Shown piece by piece: positions 50,776 to 63,660 of a DNA stretch of 64,000 nucleotides; the stretch's first letter is position 1; every line of letters begins with the position of its first letter. This DNA comes from Manis javanica (Eukaryota > Chordata > Mammalia > Pholidota > Manidae), in the NCBI RefSeq assembly GCF_040802235.1, contig NC_133165.1:11689623-11753622 (forward strand), in the 5' to 3' direction. Both the position numbers and the translations under genes were made by a program. The notes under the pieces were generated by a model. It was given only the letters and a program-made list of their open reading frames with translations. It had not been told where the DNA came from and ran no database searches.

Positions 50776-53529
50776 CCTGCCTCTAGTTCCCCAGCACAAA
50801 TAGGGTGCTTATATTTGTATGTAGTGGAATATAGTGGGACATGGAGGAAGGAGATTAATGTCAGACCATTAATCTCATAGAACCATTTTAATTAGTAATC
50901 TATCCCATCTGTTTTCACTAATCCTTAGAAGTATAATCATTAAATCTAATATCACTTTCTTGCTCCTGGAATTCCTTGGCACTTTTATATTCCCCATTCT
51001 TGCTCCAAAGTGGCTGTCAAAAATCTGTAAGTCTTAGTCAGTATTATGCATGGTGTTAATAGCCTGAATTGCCCATTTTTCTGGGGTAATCTGCATGCTC
51101 CTCTGCCACAGGGATCTCTATTAAAGTAAGCAAATATTTGCTGAATTATTATTTCAAATTTGTGCATTCTATAAATATTTTCATAAACATTAATTTTAGC
51201 TGTTGTCTTTATATCTTCCTATTTTAGGAAAACCCCTTGAATTGAGTGGCTCATGAGAATGATGAATATAACTACACTGGATACCATAATACTGGTTTGC
51301 ATTAGAAAATACATTATCTTTTTATACTAAATTCTACATCAAAAGCTAAATTATCAGTTTTCTTGTTGAATACAGAATCTGAATGAATAATACATTTGGT
51401 TGATGTAAATGAATGTGTTATAAAGTTGGGTCTTAGGATGCATCCATTTTTTACCTGCCAAGGAAGCCACACACTTTTGTCACTGGGTAAGGTACTCTCT
51501 CCTCTGGAAACTTCTGGAAACACACTGAAAATTTCTTGTTTTGTGGGCTCCATTTCTCTAGATTCCATATTGGCCATTTTCCTTCTATTAACGCCATCTT
51601 CTTTCTAATAGCATACAGTACAATTGACTTTGGTAATGAACATACAGTTACACTGTCTAGAGTCTACATTCTGATCCCATGTTTAGAACTTGGTTTTCAC
51701 TAAAGCTCTAATAGTTCACACTTTATTACTTACAGCAGTTAACGTCATAATAACTTGTTAACTTTTATTTGGTGTAATTTGCAGAGGTGGGAGGGTTCTT
51801 TGATGTTTCCCTCAAATATCCTACTCTTTTAAAATATTCAAGAAAATAATTTCATTATGCAATTTCCTATCCAGAGTAATTTTTAAAAATTTGGTAGCAT
51901 GTGATTATTTTAAAATATTCTATATAGAATTAATATTTTGAAGTAATATATTTTCAATTATATTAAATGTCAAGAAAGCATGTTATAATTTTAATGCATA
52001 GTATTTGGAGATTACCCCCAAATAGAGTTGTGATATTTTCATAATGTACGGTAGTTATAGACATACCTTATAGTGCCATTTATTGAGTAATGTGTCTACA
52101 ATGTTTTTCTGTAACTTTAAACACATTTCTTACCACAAGCTGAACTCTTCCGCCATTAAGTACATCTGGATCTAACTCAGGCAAGAAGTGATTGCTGCAT
52201 AGTGACAAAAACAGAAATCACATTATTATATAAATGTAGAGGAAGATTATGAAAGAAATGCCCAGTGAAAATTTGGGGAGAAATTAGTAATTTACAAAAT
52301 AGAAATAATAGCTTTCTTAAAATCAGTTACATGTAAAGATAAATACAAATTTATATCTTTCCACTGTCATTTTAAAATTCAATTTCACATAAAATTTCAA
52401 TTTCTAAATAAGACCTTCAACATTATTTTTTATTGCCAAAAATAAACACACGAAATGAGCCAAATGATTGAAAGTACCAATAATGATAGGTAATTAGTTA
52501 TAAAAAATATTTTATCTACTTTCTAATATATCTTGTCTTATGAGAAAGGTGAAACTTCCTATTTTAAAAACAGCTCAAGTTTGTTTAATGCATTATATTA
52601 ATGGTCACAATTAATGTCTGTTTAAAACCAGAATATTGACAATGTCTTCTTTAAGAACTCCTGTTCTTAAAGAAAATCATTAAAATACTACTTTACATAT
52701 TATATTTTCAAAAGAGAAAAACCATCAACAATTATCTGTTGCAACAAATGTTTTAATATAACTTATTTAGGAGCAAAAGATATTATTAAATTTTTGCCTA
52801 AAATACATCCTGAAATATTTTGCTTATGTTTTTCACACTATCTGTACTTTTGCTTTTAAATCTCTGAACTAGTCTTCTCCTATCTGGTTAATACAGATGG
52901 TAAGCCATGGGTTACACAATATTTGTTTATAGTTCTAAAGATGTCATCTTATGAATGCCACTAAATTGACTAATACCAATATAAAACAAATTGTTTGCAT
53001 TACTTTCAATACTTAGTAAAATAAAAATTATATTGATCTCTTTATTCCTACTTTATTTGCTCACAATGAAATAGGACATAATAATCCAGACTGTAAAATA
53101 TTGTTTTGATTTCACTTTCATTCTTCACTTTCTTTTCCAGATTTTTAAAGGAGTTTTTTAAAGGAACGGATAGAAGTGACTATGTATAAGGGCTACAATT
53201 CATATTACTTTTAAAAGGTGTCATTTTTTACAAATTTTAACTTGCTGCTAAATTAAGCTTTAATTTTCATAATATCTAGATTTTGTTTGTTACTTACCTA
53301 GTTATTACCCAGAATAATAGCCTGGAAATATTTGCAAAGTGTCATCTACATTTAGAATCAATACTGGCTTACATATTTAGTAAATGCTCATAATAGCCTT
53401 TTTAAAAATTACTATTTTGGGGATATATGTAGCTAAGATGAAAAAATCTTGAAAATGTATGTAAAGAATGTTATCTCTGAACTTTTATTTCCTTAAAACT
53501 TCAGTTTAGTGGTTATGCACATATTACAT
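50776..53529. other. Gene-free AT-rich stretch
   Basis: No gene and no confidently named repeat; only short frames on either strand. Confidence 0.4.
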
Positions 53530-53973
53530 TGCTATGGGCTGAATTTTGTTTCCTAAAATTCTTATGTTGACATCCTAATACCTCAACTTATAACTAATAC
53601 ATAATACCTAATAGTAAAAATAATTAAAGCACCTTCCATACCTGAGAATGTGACTGTATTTGGAAATAGGGCCTTGAAAGAAGTAATTAAGGTAAAATGA
53701 GGCCATATAGTCGGGCCCTAGTACAATATGACCTGTGTCTTTATAAAAAGAAGGGATTAGAACACAGAACAAAAATGGAGGGATGATCATAGAAGGACAC
53801 AGGGGAAAGGTGGCCATCTGCAAGCCAAGGAGACTTCCAAAGAAATCAGATTTGCTGACCCCTTGATCTTGGACATGTTGCCTCCAGAACCAGAATTGTG
53901 AGAAAATAGATCTCTGTTGTTCAACCACCCAATCTGTGGTACTTTGTTATGGAAACCCTAGCAAACTAATAGG
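53530..53973 (+). mobile_element. Solo LTR of MaLR (MLT1-like) type with 5 bp target duplication
   Basis: It begins TGCTATGGGCTGAATTTTG and contains the GAATGTGACTGTATTTGGAAATAGGG block, a GGCCCTAGTACAATATGACC block, the CCTTGATCTTGGACATGTTGCCTCCAGAACC block and the CCCAATCTGTGGTACTTTGTTATGG end typical of MLT1 LTRs. TACAT occurs immediately before (53525-53529) and after (53974-53978), the 5 bp duplication expected of ERVL-group insertions. Only the LTR is present; the 106-codon minus-strand frame is an accident. Confidence 0.85.
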
Positions 53974-54069
53974 TACATTAATTTAATAATTGATTACCAG
54001 TTAGGCTATCAGCTAATGTACATATTAGCACCTTGTTTGTTGTAAAGGGATATAAACATCAAATATCTT

Positions 54070-54200
54070 TAACTTAGTGAACTCACATCTATCCCATGAG
54101 ATAGATACTATGATCTTACTCTAAAGGACAGGAAACTGAAGCATTGAGAAATTATTGAAAATAGTTATGTGATTGGTAAAGTGGGAGTGTCAGGGTCAAA
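54070..54200 (+). mobile_element. MIR SINE fragment
   Basis: CCCATGAGATAGATACTATGATCTTACTC, AAAGGACAGGAAACTGAAGCATTGAG and GAGTGTCAGGGTCAAATT match the MIR 3' half in order. Confidence 0.7.
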
Positions 54201-57200
54201 TTATAATTTGAATTGTAAAACATAAATGATAACAAAAATAACACAAAGTAAAATACAACCTGTAATACATATGGTATTTATAAACAGTTAATGGATACCA
54301 TGCATCTTACTTTATAAAGTAGAATCATGTGTGGTTCATCTGTTAGATTTAAGCATTACAGAAACAGAATTCTCAAGCATTTTAGGGTGAAAAATATGTT
54401 GATTAAATCTATTCTATCTAAGAGGCCTTATAATAACCTGGCAGCGTGGTGTATTGGCCTTTGGCTACAATGTCATTTAGCACAATTAACCTAGGTTTCA
54501 CTTTTCAAGATGTGTTTACAATGCAAAAATCTAATTTAAAAGAAATGACCTCACCATTTCATATTTCTGGAACTAGTTTCATGAACCCCAACCTGTGTGT
54601 GAAGCCATTGACATGTATATTCTTTACTCCTTTCTAATTTTTCATTTGCAGTGGTATCCTTGTAAGTAAATTCTTCTTCCTTACCTGGGGGAAAATAAGG
54701 AAATTTTATTTGTCATTTAAAAAGATCAAATTTTGACCATGCAGTTCAGCCTATGCCAGACATTTTATCACAAGAACTATAGAAAAAAGGAAAAAAAAAA
54801 TTCATGGGAGCTAAATAATCTGTAAGAAAAATGCTAGTCACTTACAGATTAAGTAGTTTTCCTGCTTGAGTTTCAAACCCACCTATTTTAAAAAATAAAG
54901 GAAATGTTTTCATGCAACCAACATTCTATAGGGCTTGACTTCCAGTTTTTAATTTAAAAATTCAAATAATTATTTTTGGCAGACAGTAGAATTCTAGTAT
55001 AAAAAAGAATATCATTATGTTTTTTGAAGCTTATTTTAAAATCCAGTTGTTCCTATACTAGTTTTCCTCATATGTAGAATTTATAAATTATACTAGGGGT
55101 ATTAACCAATACACTATTTTAAGCATATATCAGGTTTAGGGAACCTGAGCTTATGTCTTAGCAGCTATTTCAAAGATGGAGGTGGGGAAGCACAGTAGTC
55201 AGATGGCTCTGGAAAATATACAAGAGAAAAAATTATACAAGGTAAGAATATAAAGTAACAAATATAAAAGAAAATAATGAAAAAAAAAGAAAAATCCAAC
55301 CCTTATAATATTCACATGTAAAATTTCATATATATAATACACATATCATAATACATAATATATACATATATTTATATATATTCTTTATAGTTCTTTTTTT
55401 ATACATTAGTTTGATTTTTTGCTTACATACAAACAATTTTGTCTGTATTCTATACATCAACTTTTCAGTTAATCCTATAAAAAATACATTCAGTTAAATG
55501 TAACTCTCATCCTAATATACTGTTAGTGGCTATACTGTGATGTACCAACTGTTTTTAATTATCCCATTTAATTAACTCGTTTTTTCAGGTAAATTAAAAG
55601 TAACAGGCCTGAAACTACAATTCATTGAGGAACACTTCAGAATCTATAATGTCAGACAGGTTTAAAGCTTTCACCAATTTACCACATACTATGTAATGTT
55701 ACTCATGTCACTGAGCTACGGGTCAATACGGGAATATTTAATTTTTAAAGCTGTTGATAATGTGACAAAAATATTGTCCATTATGGTATTAATTTATATG
55801 TCTTTACCGTTAATGAGATTGAACATTATTTCACATGATAACTTATTAATTATAGGTTATTTGGTAAATTACCTTTCTTGTTCTCTTCAATTATTTGCTG
55901 GATCCTAGTATTTCCCTTTATGATGTTTTCAATTCACCATTCATAATCCTTTATCTGATATCACTGGTGCAAATATTTTCTCCTGTCCATTTTTTCATTT
56001 TAGTTTCTACTGTACTTTCAAAAGGGACACCTTTCTTTTTCCTTAGGTGTACAAATGTATCTATTTGCTAGCTGTCTTCTAAACTACAAGCCAATTTCCC
56101 CTCATAACTTATAGGTTTGCATCTCCCAATTCAATACACTCACATAAATGAGATATAAGATATCGGGGGAAAATTCTGTAGTCTCCTAATATTTTGTCTT
56201 CAACACTAAAATACATTGGTTAACAAAACTCGTTTAAGAGAAGTCTACTCTCTCTCTGCGTCTTCAGTTTCCATTTCCTCTTTGACTTACTGCAATATGA
56301 TTTTGTCAAATTGAAACTGTCCTTACTAAGAAGGCCTTAAACTGTCTTATTAAACAATCTAATTCTTTATCTTCATTGCTTCTCTGCTGAATTCAACTAC
56401 ACAGGCCATCTCCTTATCTTAAAACTCTTTGCAGGACCTTGAAACACCAGACTCCAAGGGCTTCCTTTCGGGATTCTTCATGGATTCCTTAAGATTTTGG
56501 TGTTTCTCATTCTGCAAGTACCTAGTAGCCCACCACTCTCTACTCTGCCTGGCACTTCCTGGCTTCTGAGGATAGTAAACTAGAGACATTGTTTATTACC
56601 TCAAGGGACAGGAAGCCTAGAGGACTAGATAGCATCAACCTCTTTCTTATTCCTGTTCTCGTATCTAGCTGAACTTCAGAACCACAACTTGTTTTTATCA
56701 TCATCATCCTGAAGTCCTAGGTTATCCAGACCGGATATTCTGGAGTCAACCTAGGGCTGCTCATTCCTGAAGTACCAGCATCCAATCAGAAAATAGGTCG
56801 AGGCCAGCTGCTGGGCATCTCACTCATCTCTGGCTCCTGTTTTCCATCCCCAGCTGCCCCATTGTTATTTCAGACTCCGTTTGAACGGAAGTGGGCTGGC
56901 TTGTATGTGGTACCATAGATGCAAAGGTACCTTTGTTACCTAGCAGAAGAGAAGGGGCGCACCTCCTCCTGACCTCAATGCTCTCAGTCCCCTCTGGATC
57001 CCAACCCTTCCAGACAGTCTGGGCGTTCTTTCGCTCAGTACTTTTTTCTTCTGTATTTCCAATACCTCTCAAAAATGGCTTTTTACCTTTTCCTCTACTT
57101 TTTTCTCTTTCTCTAATCAGATAAACTTCTTGAAATAGGAGACAAAGCCCAATCTCTGTTGCATAACTGCCATTGTGCTTCCCCCCAGTGTAGACACTGT

Positions 57201-57539
57201 TGTCCACTCCTTCCTCCTTAAGAGTTCTGTTTCCTTCAGGTTTTGTTTCATTACACTCTTGTTTTTTCCTCTGACCTTTTGTTCAAACATCAGTCTCCTT
57301 CAAGGGTGCCTCTTCCCTTCCCTTTCCTCCAATCACAGTATTCTTCTCTGGGGTTCTATCCTGGTCCCATCTCATTCTAGACTATACTTTCCTGAATTGG
57401 AATATTCATTCAAATATTCAAGTTACTTAATCATGTTCATTATCTCTTTCTGAAACATCCAAAGCCTCTCAGGTATTCCACAGATCATTTAAACCAAGTA
57501 CATAAAAAGGCTGAACTCATGTTTTATCACCCCACCTTT
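54201..57539. other. Gene-free stretch
   Basis: The left 2 kb are AT-rich without recognisable content. From about 56220 to 57540 GC rises and CT-rich text with several short overlapping frames on both strands appears; it may be more of the neighbouring L2 or another old repeat, but I cannot assign it and see no convincing coding signal. Confidence 0.4.
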
Positions 57540-58290
57540 CCAAAGTTCCCATAACATGATCACCACAGTCGATGAACAGCTCAGAGGCCAGAGGGTTGTA
57601 CTGAATCAGCATTCTTCCTCACTCTCAAATGCATATTTTACCTCATAAATTCTTTTCAAGCTGTCAAATCTTCTGTATTCCCATTGTCACTGTTCTGATT
57701 CAGGCTACTAGCGTCTCTTCTGAATTACTGTTAAGAGCCTGCTCACTGGTTTCTGCTTTTCGTTCTACTTCCACGTACACATCTCCATATTGCAAATGGT
57801 CTGGCTAAGTTACAAATGTCATCACGCTGCCTCACAGGGTAAACTCCTGGTTCTACACTCGCTTTGGATAATGTTCAAAATGTTTTGCATAGCATACAGG
57901 CCTTGCATATACCTTTAGACACAGATGTTAGGGTCCTGCCTCAACCACCCAGATAAAATTATTCAAAATGGTCTCTTTGATTCAAAGACTTTATGTCTGC
58001 AGATTATCCACCTTACCAATGGTGTCCTGTCCTTGCTTCAGGTCTTTGGGTCTCAGTTTAGAAATTATATTTTTTGGTGTAAGCCCCTGATCTTCCAACA
58101 CTATGCTTCTAATTCAAATTAGGGCTATCCTCCCAAGGATCCCGTAGTGAGCCCATGATAGCATTTACTACATTATATTTTACTTTTCATTCATGTGTCT
58201 ATTTGACCTACTAGAATATAAGTTCTTTAAGTAGTACATAGTAGGATGGTGTTCAATAAATACTGGCGAAATAATGGAATATTCATCATA
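57540..58290 (+). mobile_element. L2 LINE 3' region
   Basis: It shows, in order, CACGCTGCCTCACAGGGTAAACTCCTGG-like text, a CCTTGCATATACC block, a CATTTACTACATTATATTTTAC block, CTAGAATATAAGTTCTTTAAG and the tail AGTACATAGTAGGATGGTGTTCAATAAATACTGG, matching the L2 consensus 3' end in plus orientation. Confidence 0.7.
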
Positions 58291-60455
58291 ATTGTTTGAT
58301 TTTTTTTCAGTGCCCTGACAAATGTAGAGCTGGAATTCAGATTTTCATCATGTAGATGAACTTGTTTATTGTGGAGGATAACACATGTCTAAACATGATT
58401 GACTTAATTCAGAGACTTCAGCTCTGAAAGTCAGAATCTGATTGATAAAAATTGATAATTAAAAGTAGCAAATTAAAAAACAAACAACAAAACTATTCTG
58501 TTATATAAGCCTACTTTACAAAATGTCCACCATGTATGCCATCCTTGAGGAAAGCAGTTCAGCTTTTAAGAAGTTCACCAAAAGAAATGAAGTCTTTTAA
58601 AATTAATAGAAATATTTTTTTTATAAAAAGCAAAAAAAAAGTATTCATTAAACCCATATGCTTCAAATATAGTTGCTTTCTAAATTTTTAATATAACAAT
58701 ATCCTATAGAGGGAGATTAAGATTCAATTATCATTTGGGGCACACAAAAAAGAAGATAATTATTTATATTTTTAGTACATATGGCAACTTTCCCATGAGT
58801 ACTTTCTTTTCCTTAATGGCCTTTCTCAGTAATGTAATAATGAAACAATCCTGGTCTCATGGATGAAGATGAGTTCATTCTCTCCCAAAAGATTTTGGAG
58901 GACATGGCTGCATGCTGAGCAAAGTGCTTCATTGTTGCAAATACTTTTGGTAACTTGATAAACATCTAATTCTATGTATTTTGTGCTGGAAATACTAAAA
59001 ATATGAGTCATTATAAAGTGTAAGTGGTCTGTATGTGTTTATTAAAATAAGGTATTGCATCATACTGCACAAATGAAGTTGGAATTTGGCATAAATGTTA
59101 CACTAACAGAATTTTAAAGTCATTAACATCTGTATAAATACTTGTTGATAGGCTGTTTATGGCTTTTTCCTTAACCAATCCAGTCTGTTGTTGGAAAGTT
59201 GACAGCACTGGCATGAAACTAGTAACTCTCCAAGAGCTATTTGTGTGTGACAAGCAACATCCCTATTCTTTTAAAATATTTAAATATATATGTAACTGAC
59301 TACTAAGGAAAAATGACTTCATGAATAAAGAAGAGGATTGTTGTGCAAAGGTTTGAAAACAGAAATTTTGGGAAAAGAGCCAAAACTCTAGGAAGGTCAA
59401 AGGCTACCTGTAGCACTAATCACTTTTTTACATATTTCACTATATTTTATGGCAGAGAGAGTTAAAAAAAAAAGTACTAGAATGAAAATACTTATTAGTT
59501 TCTGACATTTGAGTTACTTTTCAAAATTTGTCTGTTTAGAGGTTGGGTAGCACATAAAGTGTATGAATGACCTTTAGAAAGCAAAGAAAAATAAAAATGA
59601 GTTACTAAATCATATCTTTTAAAATATATGGGCTTTGCAGACACAAGTTTCAATACTATGGAATTGCTAAATTTAAGTGAATCCTTCTGAAACATCATTT
59701 TACAAAGTGGATATAGTTGTGCTTATTTACCCATTATAGTGAGTGTTCTGTATTCAACTTATGCATAATTCTGCCTGAAAGGACAGGTTTTGCCATTGTA
59801 TTGTTCAGTTGGGCTGTATCTCCTTATTCATATCTTTATAGCGGAACACCAAATGCTACATAAAGGATGATTCTTCAGTTTCTTCTGTGAGAGCCACATA
59901 AGAAAATAACCGGTTGTTAAAGTCATATACATATGAATGCATAATATATCTCCACGTTTGCTTTTAACTAGGGCCAGGATTAGGGTAAATTAAGTGGGAC
60001 AAACAAGATACTTGCCTTAAGCACACAAATTTAAAAAATGCCGAAAAACTCAGTAATCAAGATAATGTAATGTTTTAAAATCATAATTAATGAAAATATC
60101 CATGATGAACAAAATATCAAAGTTTTAAATGACAGGATCAGTCATAGCGCTGTGCCACGCTCTACTAGAACCTGAGGTGAAAGGAAAAATCAGTAATACT
60201 CATCCTTCTCTGCCATAGTATTGGTAGATTCCCCATTTCTAAGTAATATAATATATGTGTCAATGGGATATTGTTTTTAGAACTACCCAGTAGTCACTGT
60301 CTAAGATTACTTTCTACTGTTTCCTATGGAGCTGGCATGCCACTTAATTTTCCCCTATGAGTGCCTGGAATCATCACCTATGAGAAATTAATTATAAAAT
60401 AAATTGGTCTATAAAGGAGAAGCTATACATTATTCACCCTTCTGTCTGCATAGCA
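58291..60455. other. Gene-free AT-rich stretch
   Basis: No gene recognised. The segment 59965-60190 has the look of an old DNA-transposon remnant (AGGGCCAGGATTAGGGTAA, CTTGCCTTAAGCACACA), but I cannot name it. Confidence 0.35.
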
Positions 60456-60459
60456 ACAA

Positions 60460-60548
60460 ACATGCATACAGTAAATTAGCTTTTTCACTTAGTAGCTGTG
60501 TAATCTTGGGCTAACTATGTACTCTGCCTCAGTTTTCTCTTAAAATGC

Positions 60549-60580
<32 letters not shown>

Positions 60581-60600
60581 CATATAAAGTCTCAGTTACC
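60460..60600 (-). mobile_element. MIR SINE fragment containing an (AAT)n expansion
   Basis: On the plus strand: TAGTAGCTGTGTAATCTTGGGCTAACTATGTACTCTGCCTCAGTTTTCTC then an AAT run then CATATAAAGTCTC. This is the antisense MIR text in which a short ATAATAATAG is normal; here it has expanded to about 13 AAT units at 60550-60589. Confidence 0.8.
60550..60589. repeat. (AAT)n microsatellite within MIR
   Basis: A pure run of about 13 AAT units at the position where MIR carries a natural ATAATAAT seed. Confidence 0.95.
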
Positions 60601-62116
60601 ATGAGATAAGACTTACCTACCCTGGAGGCAAGGCTATCTGTAGAAGTCTTTAAATCCAGGCCAAGTTCAAGGTTCCAGGGGGTCACTGGCAGGAGGGAAA
60701 GATTCCAGGATTAACCACTAACCTAGACAGTAAATTTTCTTGGGATGAGTCCAGGAAGTCCAGAATTGTAAATCTGTAACAGGGACTTTTAAAATGTATT
60801 TTATTACATAATATATGAGGATTTTAGTGGGTCTTTAATAAAGAAAAATTAATTTCCAAAAGATAAGAAGGGTACACAGTCCTAATTGATTTGAAGTTAT
60901 TTCAAATAATTTTTAGCAATTGCTCAGTAATAACCATGAAGGAGGTTCCCTTGACATGATTCTCTCTTGTTTCACCCTCTTAATTTAATTACTCTCAGAA
61001 AATATTCCTTTATTCAACCTAGACTCCCCCAGGGAGTGTTAATATAGTAGGTCAACCAAACTAGGACCCACCGGATAGAGTAACGGAGAGGCTGGTGATG
61101 TAAGTAGGTTGGCTTTCAAATAACACGGTCATAGTGGCCACATAAATATTACTGCCACCTGTTTTTTGGTATTGTTTGAGACTTCATGTCCCAGCCATAT
61201 CTAAAGGTTTCAACTCTTTGGGAAGAATATATTTCTAACTCTACTCATTCATATACATTTATTAATTGAGGGCCAAGTAGATGGTCAATTTCTTTAATTA
61301 TTTCAAAAGACTGATAAATGTTCTTATATCAATACATCAAAGATAGAGGTGTGATGGACACAACTGAACATTTTTTATATCATTGTAAGCATTGTTTCTT
61401 TAGTAGCTGTAAAACATAAATTCTCATAGCCACAGCATGTATGTCATACAATCACAAGGCATTTCTCATTGTCCATTAATTTTTGACATCTGACTTCTAT
61501 ATTTGTCAAACTTAAGAATACAGATATGCTTTTAATACTGAGAAGATAACTTATGAAATGCTGAATATATATTAAAATATTCCTAGTTATAAAAGTCAGT
61601 AAATATAAGTAAAACTAATTTTCTATCACAATTTGAGTGACGACACAATGCTTAATAAACCTAGCTCCAAATTTACTGTTTTTCATAGTTAATAATTTAA
61701 GCAAGTATCCCCATAGTCTGCTGAAGATTTAAGAATTTTCTAAGTGGATACAACATGAATGCAAAATTTTATCTTTTATTATACTATCTTTAGAAAGATA
61801 GAATTTTGTTTTATGTAGGAGAACTTCATTGTAAATGAATCAGGTCCTCCATTCACAGATTTCACTTTGAAAAGATAGGTAAAAGCATTACTCATCTACT
61901 CATACTCTGGAAAACGAAGTCAAGATGATGTTATAGGTCTTCCCTACAAATTAATTTATAGCTTTAAATTATTTATGTAAATATTGATTTGTGGAAGCTC
62001 TTTTTTTTGGATAATGAATTGGAAGTGGGGTTAAAGCTGGAAATAACCTCAATTGGGCAAGTTGCCTCACTGAGCAGACACTTAATTCCATCATTCATGA
62101 ACATTAGAAAGAAAGG
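60601..62116. other. Gene-free AT-rich stretch
   Basis: No gene or confidently named repeat. Confidence 0.4.
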
Positions 62117-62117
62117 C

Positions 62118-62223
62118 AAAATAAGAAATGCTTCCAGACTATGCATGTCATTCTTGTGCAGGGGCCATGCTAATTTTCTCCATACCATTCCAATTTTAGT
62201 ACATATGCTGCTGAAATGAGCAC
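62118..62223 (-). pseudogene. U6 spliceosomal snRNA pseudogene
   Basis: The minus strand starts GTGCTCATTTCAGCAGCAT and continues through TACTAAAATTGGAA, GAGAAAATTAGCATGGCCCC, TGCACAAGAATGACA to a terminal TATTTTG, covering essentially the full 107 nt of U6 snRNA, which forms the catalytic core of the spliceosome. The catalytic ACAGAGA hexamer region reads GTATGGAGAA instead of the invariant sequence, and many other positions differ, so it is a retro-copied pseudogene and not a working gene. I see no upstream TATA and proximal sequence element arrangement that I could identify. Open frames crossing it on both strands are artefacts. Confidence 0.93.
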
Positions 62224-62224
62224 T

Positions 62225-63500
62225 GGAGGCTTTTCAAAATATTTTTATCTTGATATATATACAATGTACACAAAATGCTGCATATAGCATGTGTTTATGA
62301 TTTCAAGATTTATAAATACACTGTAAATACATAAATTATGGGACATATATATAAAAATTGTGTAAATTAATCATATAAATAAAAATATAAATAAGTAGTC
62401 CATGGGACTACCGATCATTAAAAAAAAGTGGAACACTGCTTGTCCACCAGAAGTCTTGTTCAAAAATTTCTTACTTTCCTAAGGGTAACTACTCTGCTGA
62501 AGTTTGTAACTTTGACTTTCTTGATTTCCTTTATAATTTTCACCATCTATATATTAAGCATTTAATGTAGCTTTGTTTGCTTTTGAGCTATACATAAGTA
62601 TGATAATTCTGTAGGTATTTTTGTCTTCATTTGTTCAATATTTGTGAGATTCATCTATGTTTCTTTGTATAGATTTATTTCATTATTTATTACTGTAACA
62701 GTTTATTGCTGTATTCCACTATATGGATGTAGGAGAATTTATCCATTCCATTGTTGATAGACATATGGGGTGTTTCTGGGTGTTGGCCATTAAGAACACC
62801 ATCCGGATGATCCTTGTATAAGAGCTTCTATAAGATAAATATCTGGGAGTGTAACTGAAGAATCATATGGTAGTTATATCTTCAACTCTACTGTAATCTC
62901 AAATTGTTTTCCAAATATACCAAATTACATTCCAATCAGCAAAATATATGAATTCCATTGGTTATATATTCTCTAACACTTAGTTTTATTAGGCTTCTTT
63001 TTAAAATTTGCATTTATCTGCTACCAAATGAAATTAAGCACCTTTTTCTCACAGTTATTTAGATTTCTTCTTTTGTGAAATATATATTAAAGTATCTTGT
63101 TTATTTTTTCTATTAGGCTGATTGTACTTTAATGATTTTTAGGAATTATTTATTATTCTGGATTTGACACCTTTGTGGGTTATATGTGTGGCAAATATAT
63201 CCTCCATCTCTGTGAGCTGTCATTTCACTACATTTTTGGATTTGCAGACACTCATAATTGTTTATGTAAATATCAACATGACCAAAACCTTTTGCATATA
63301 TTTAAGGAAATAATTCTATATACAAGGTTATGAATATATTCTTCTACATTATCTTCATTAAGATGTATATTTTTGCTTCTTACATTTAGGTCTTTAATGC
63401 AGCCAGATTTACTTTTAGTATAGGTAATTAATTAAGATTTATTGAAAAGTCTACTTATCACCCACTGAGTCAGAATGCCATCTCTCTTAAATACCAATTA
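62225..63500 (-). mobile_element. Old L1 (L1ME-like) 3' region, antisense
   Basis: Blocks on the plus strand follow antisense L1 order: TATATATACAATGTACACAAAATG, GTGAGATTCATCTATGTTTC, TTGCTGTATTCCACTATATGG, TTTATCCATTCCATTGTTGATAGACATATGG, GTATAAGAGCTTC, AATCATATGGTAG, CTGGATTTGACACC and TCTTTAATGCAGCCAGATTTA. The U6 pseudogene directly adjoins its 3' side. L1-like text may extend to the window edge. Confidence 0.8.
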
Positions 63501-63534
63501 AGCATATTGCACAGTCCTCTATCATTTGTCATTT

Positions 63535-63660
63535 TCTATATATTTTACTCTACTCTGCTCTACCTTACCCTAAAATTGCTACCGTTCTATCTCATCCCAT
63601 CCATAGTGTACCATCCATAACATACAATACTGTATACATACCATACCACACCACTATATT
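63535..63660. repeat. Degenerate CTACT/CCATA pentanucleotide-like tract
   Basis: CTCTACTCTGCTCTACC runs into repeated CCATC, CATAC, ACCATACC units, a decayed short tandem repeat. The last 340 bases to the window edge hold no gene. Confidence 0.55.

Noticed and set aside
53608-53928. 106-codon minus-strand frame
   Set aside because: It is entirely within the MLT1-like LTR, antisense.
61973-62219. Overlapping plus and minus frames
   Set aside because: They cross the U6 pseudogene and are not coding.
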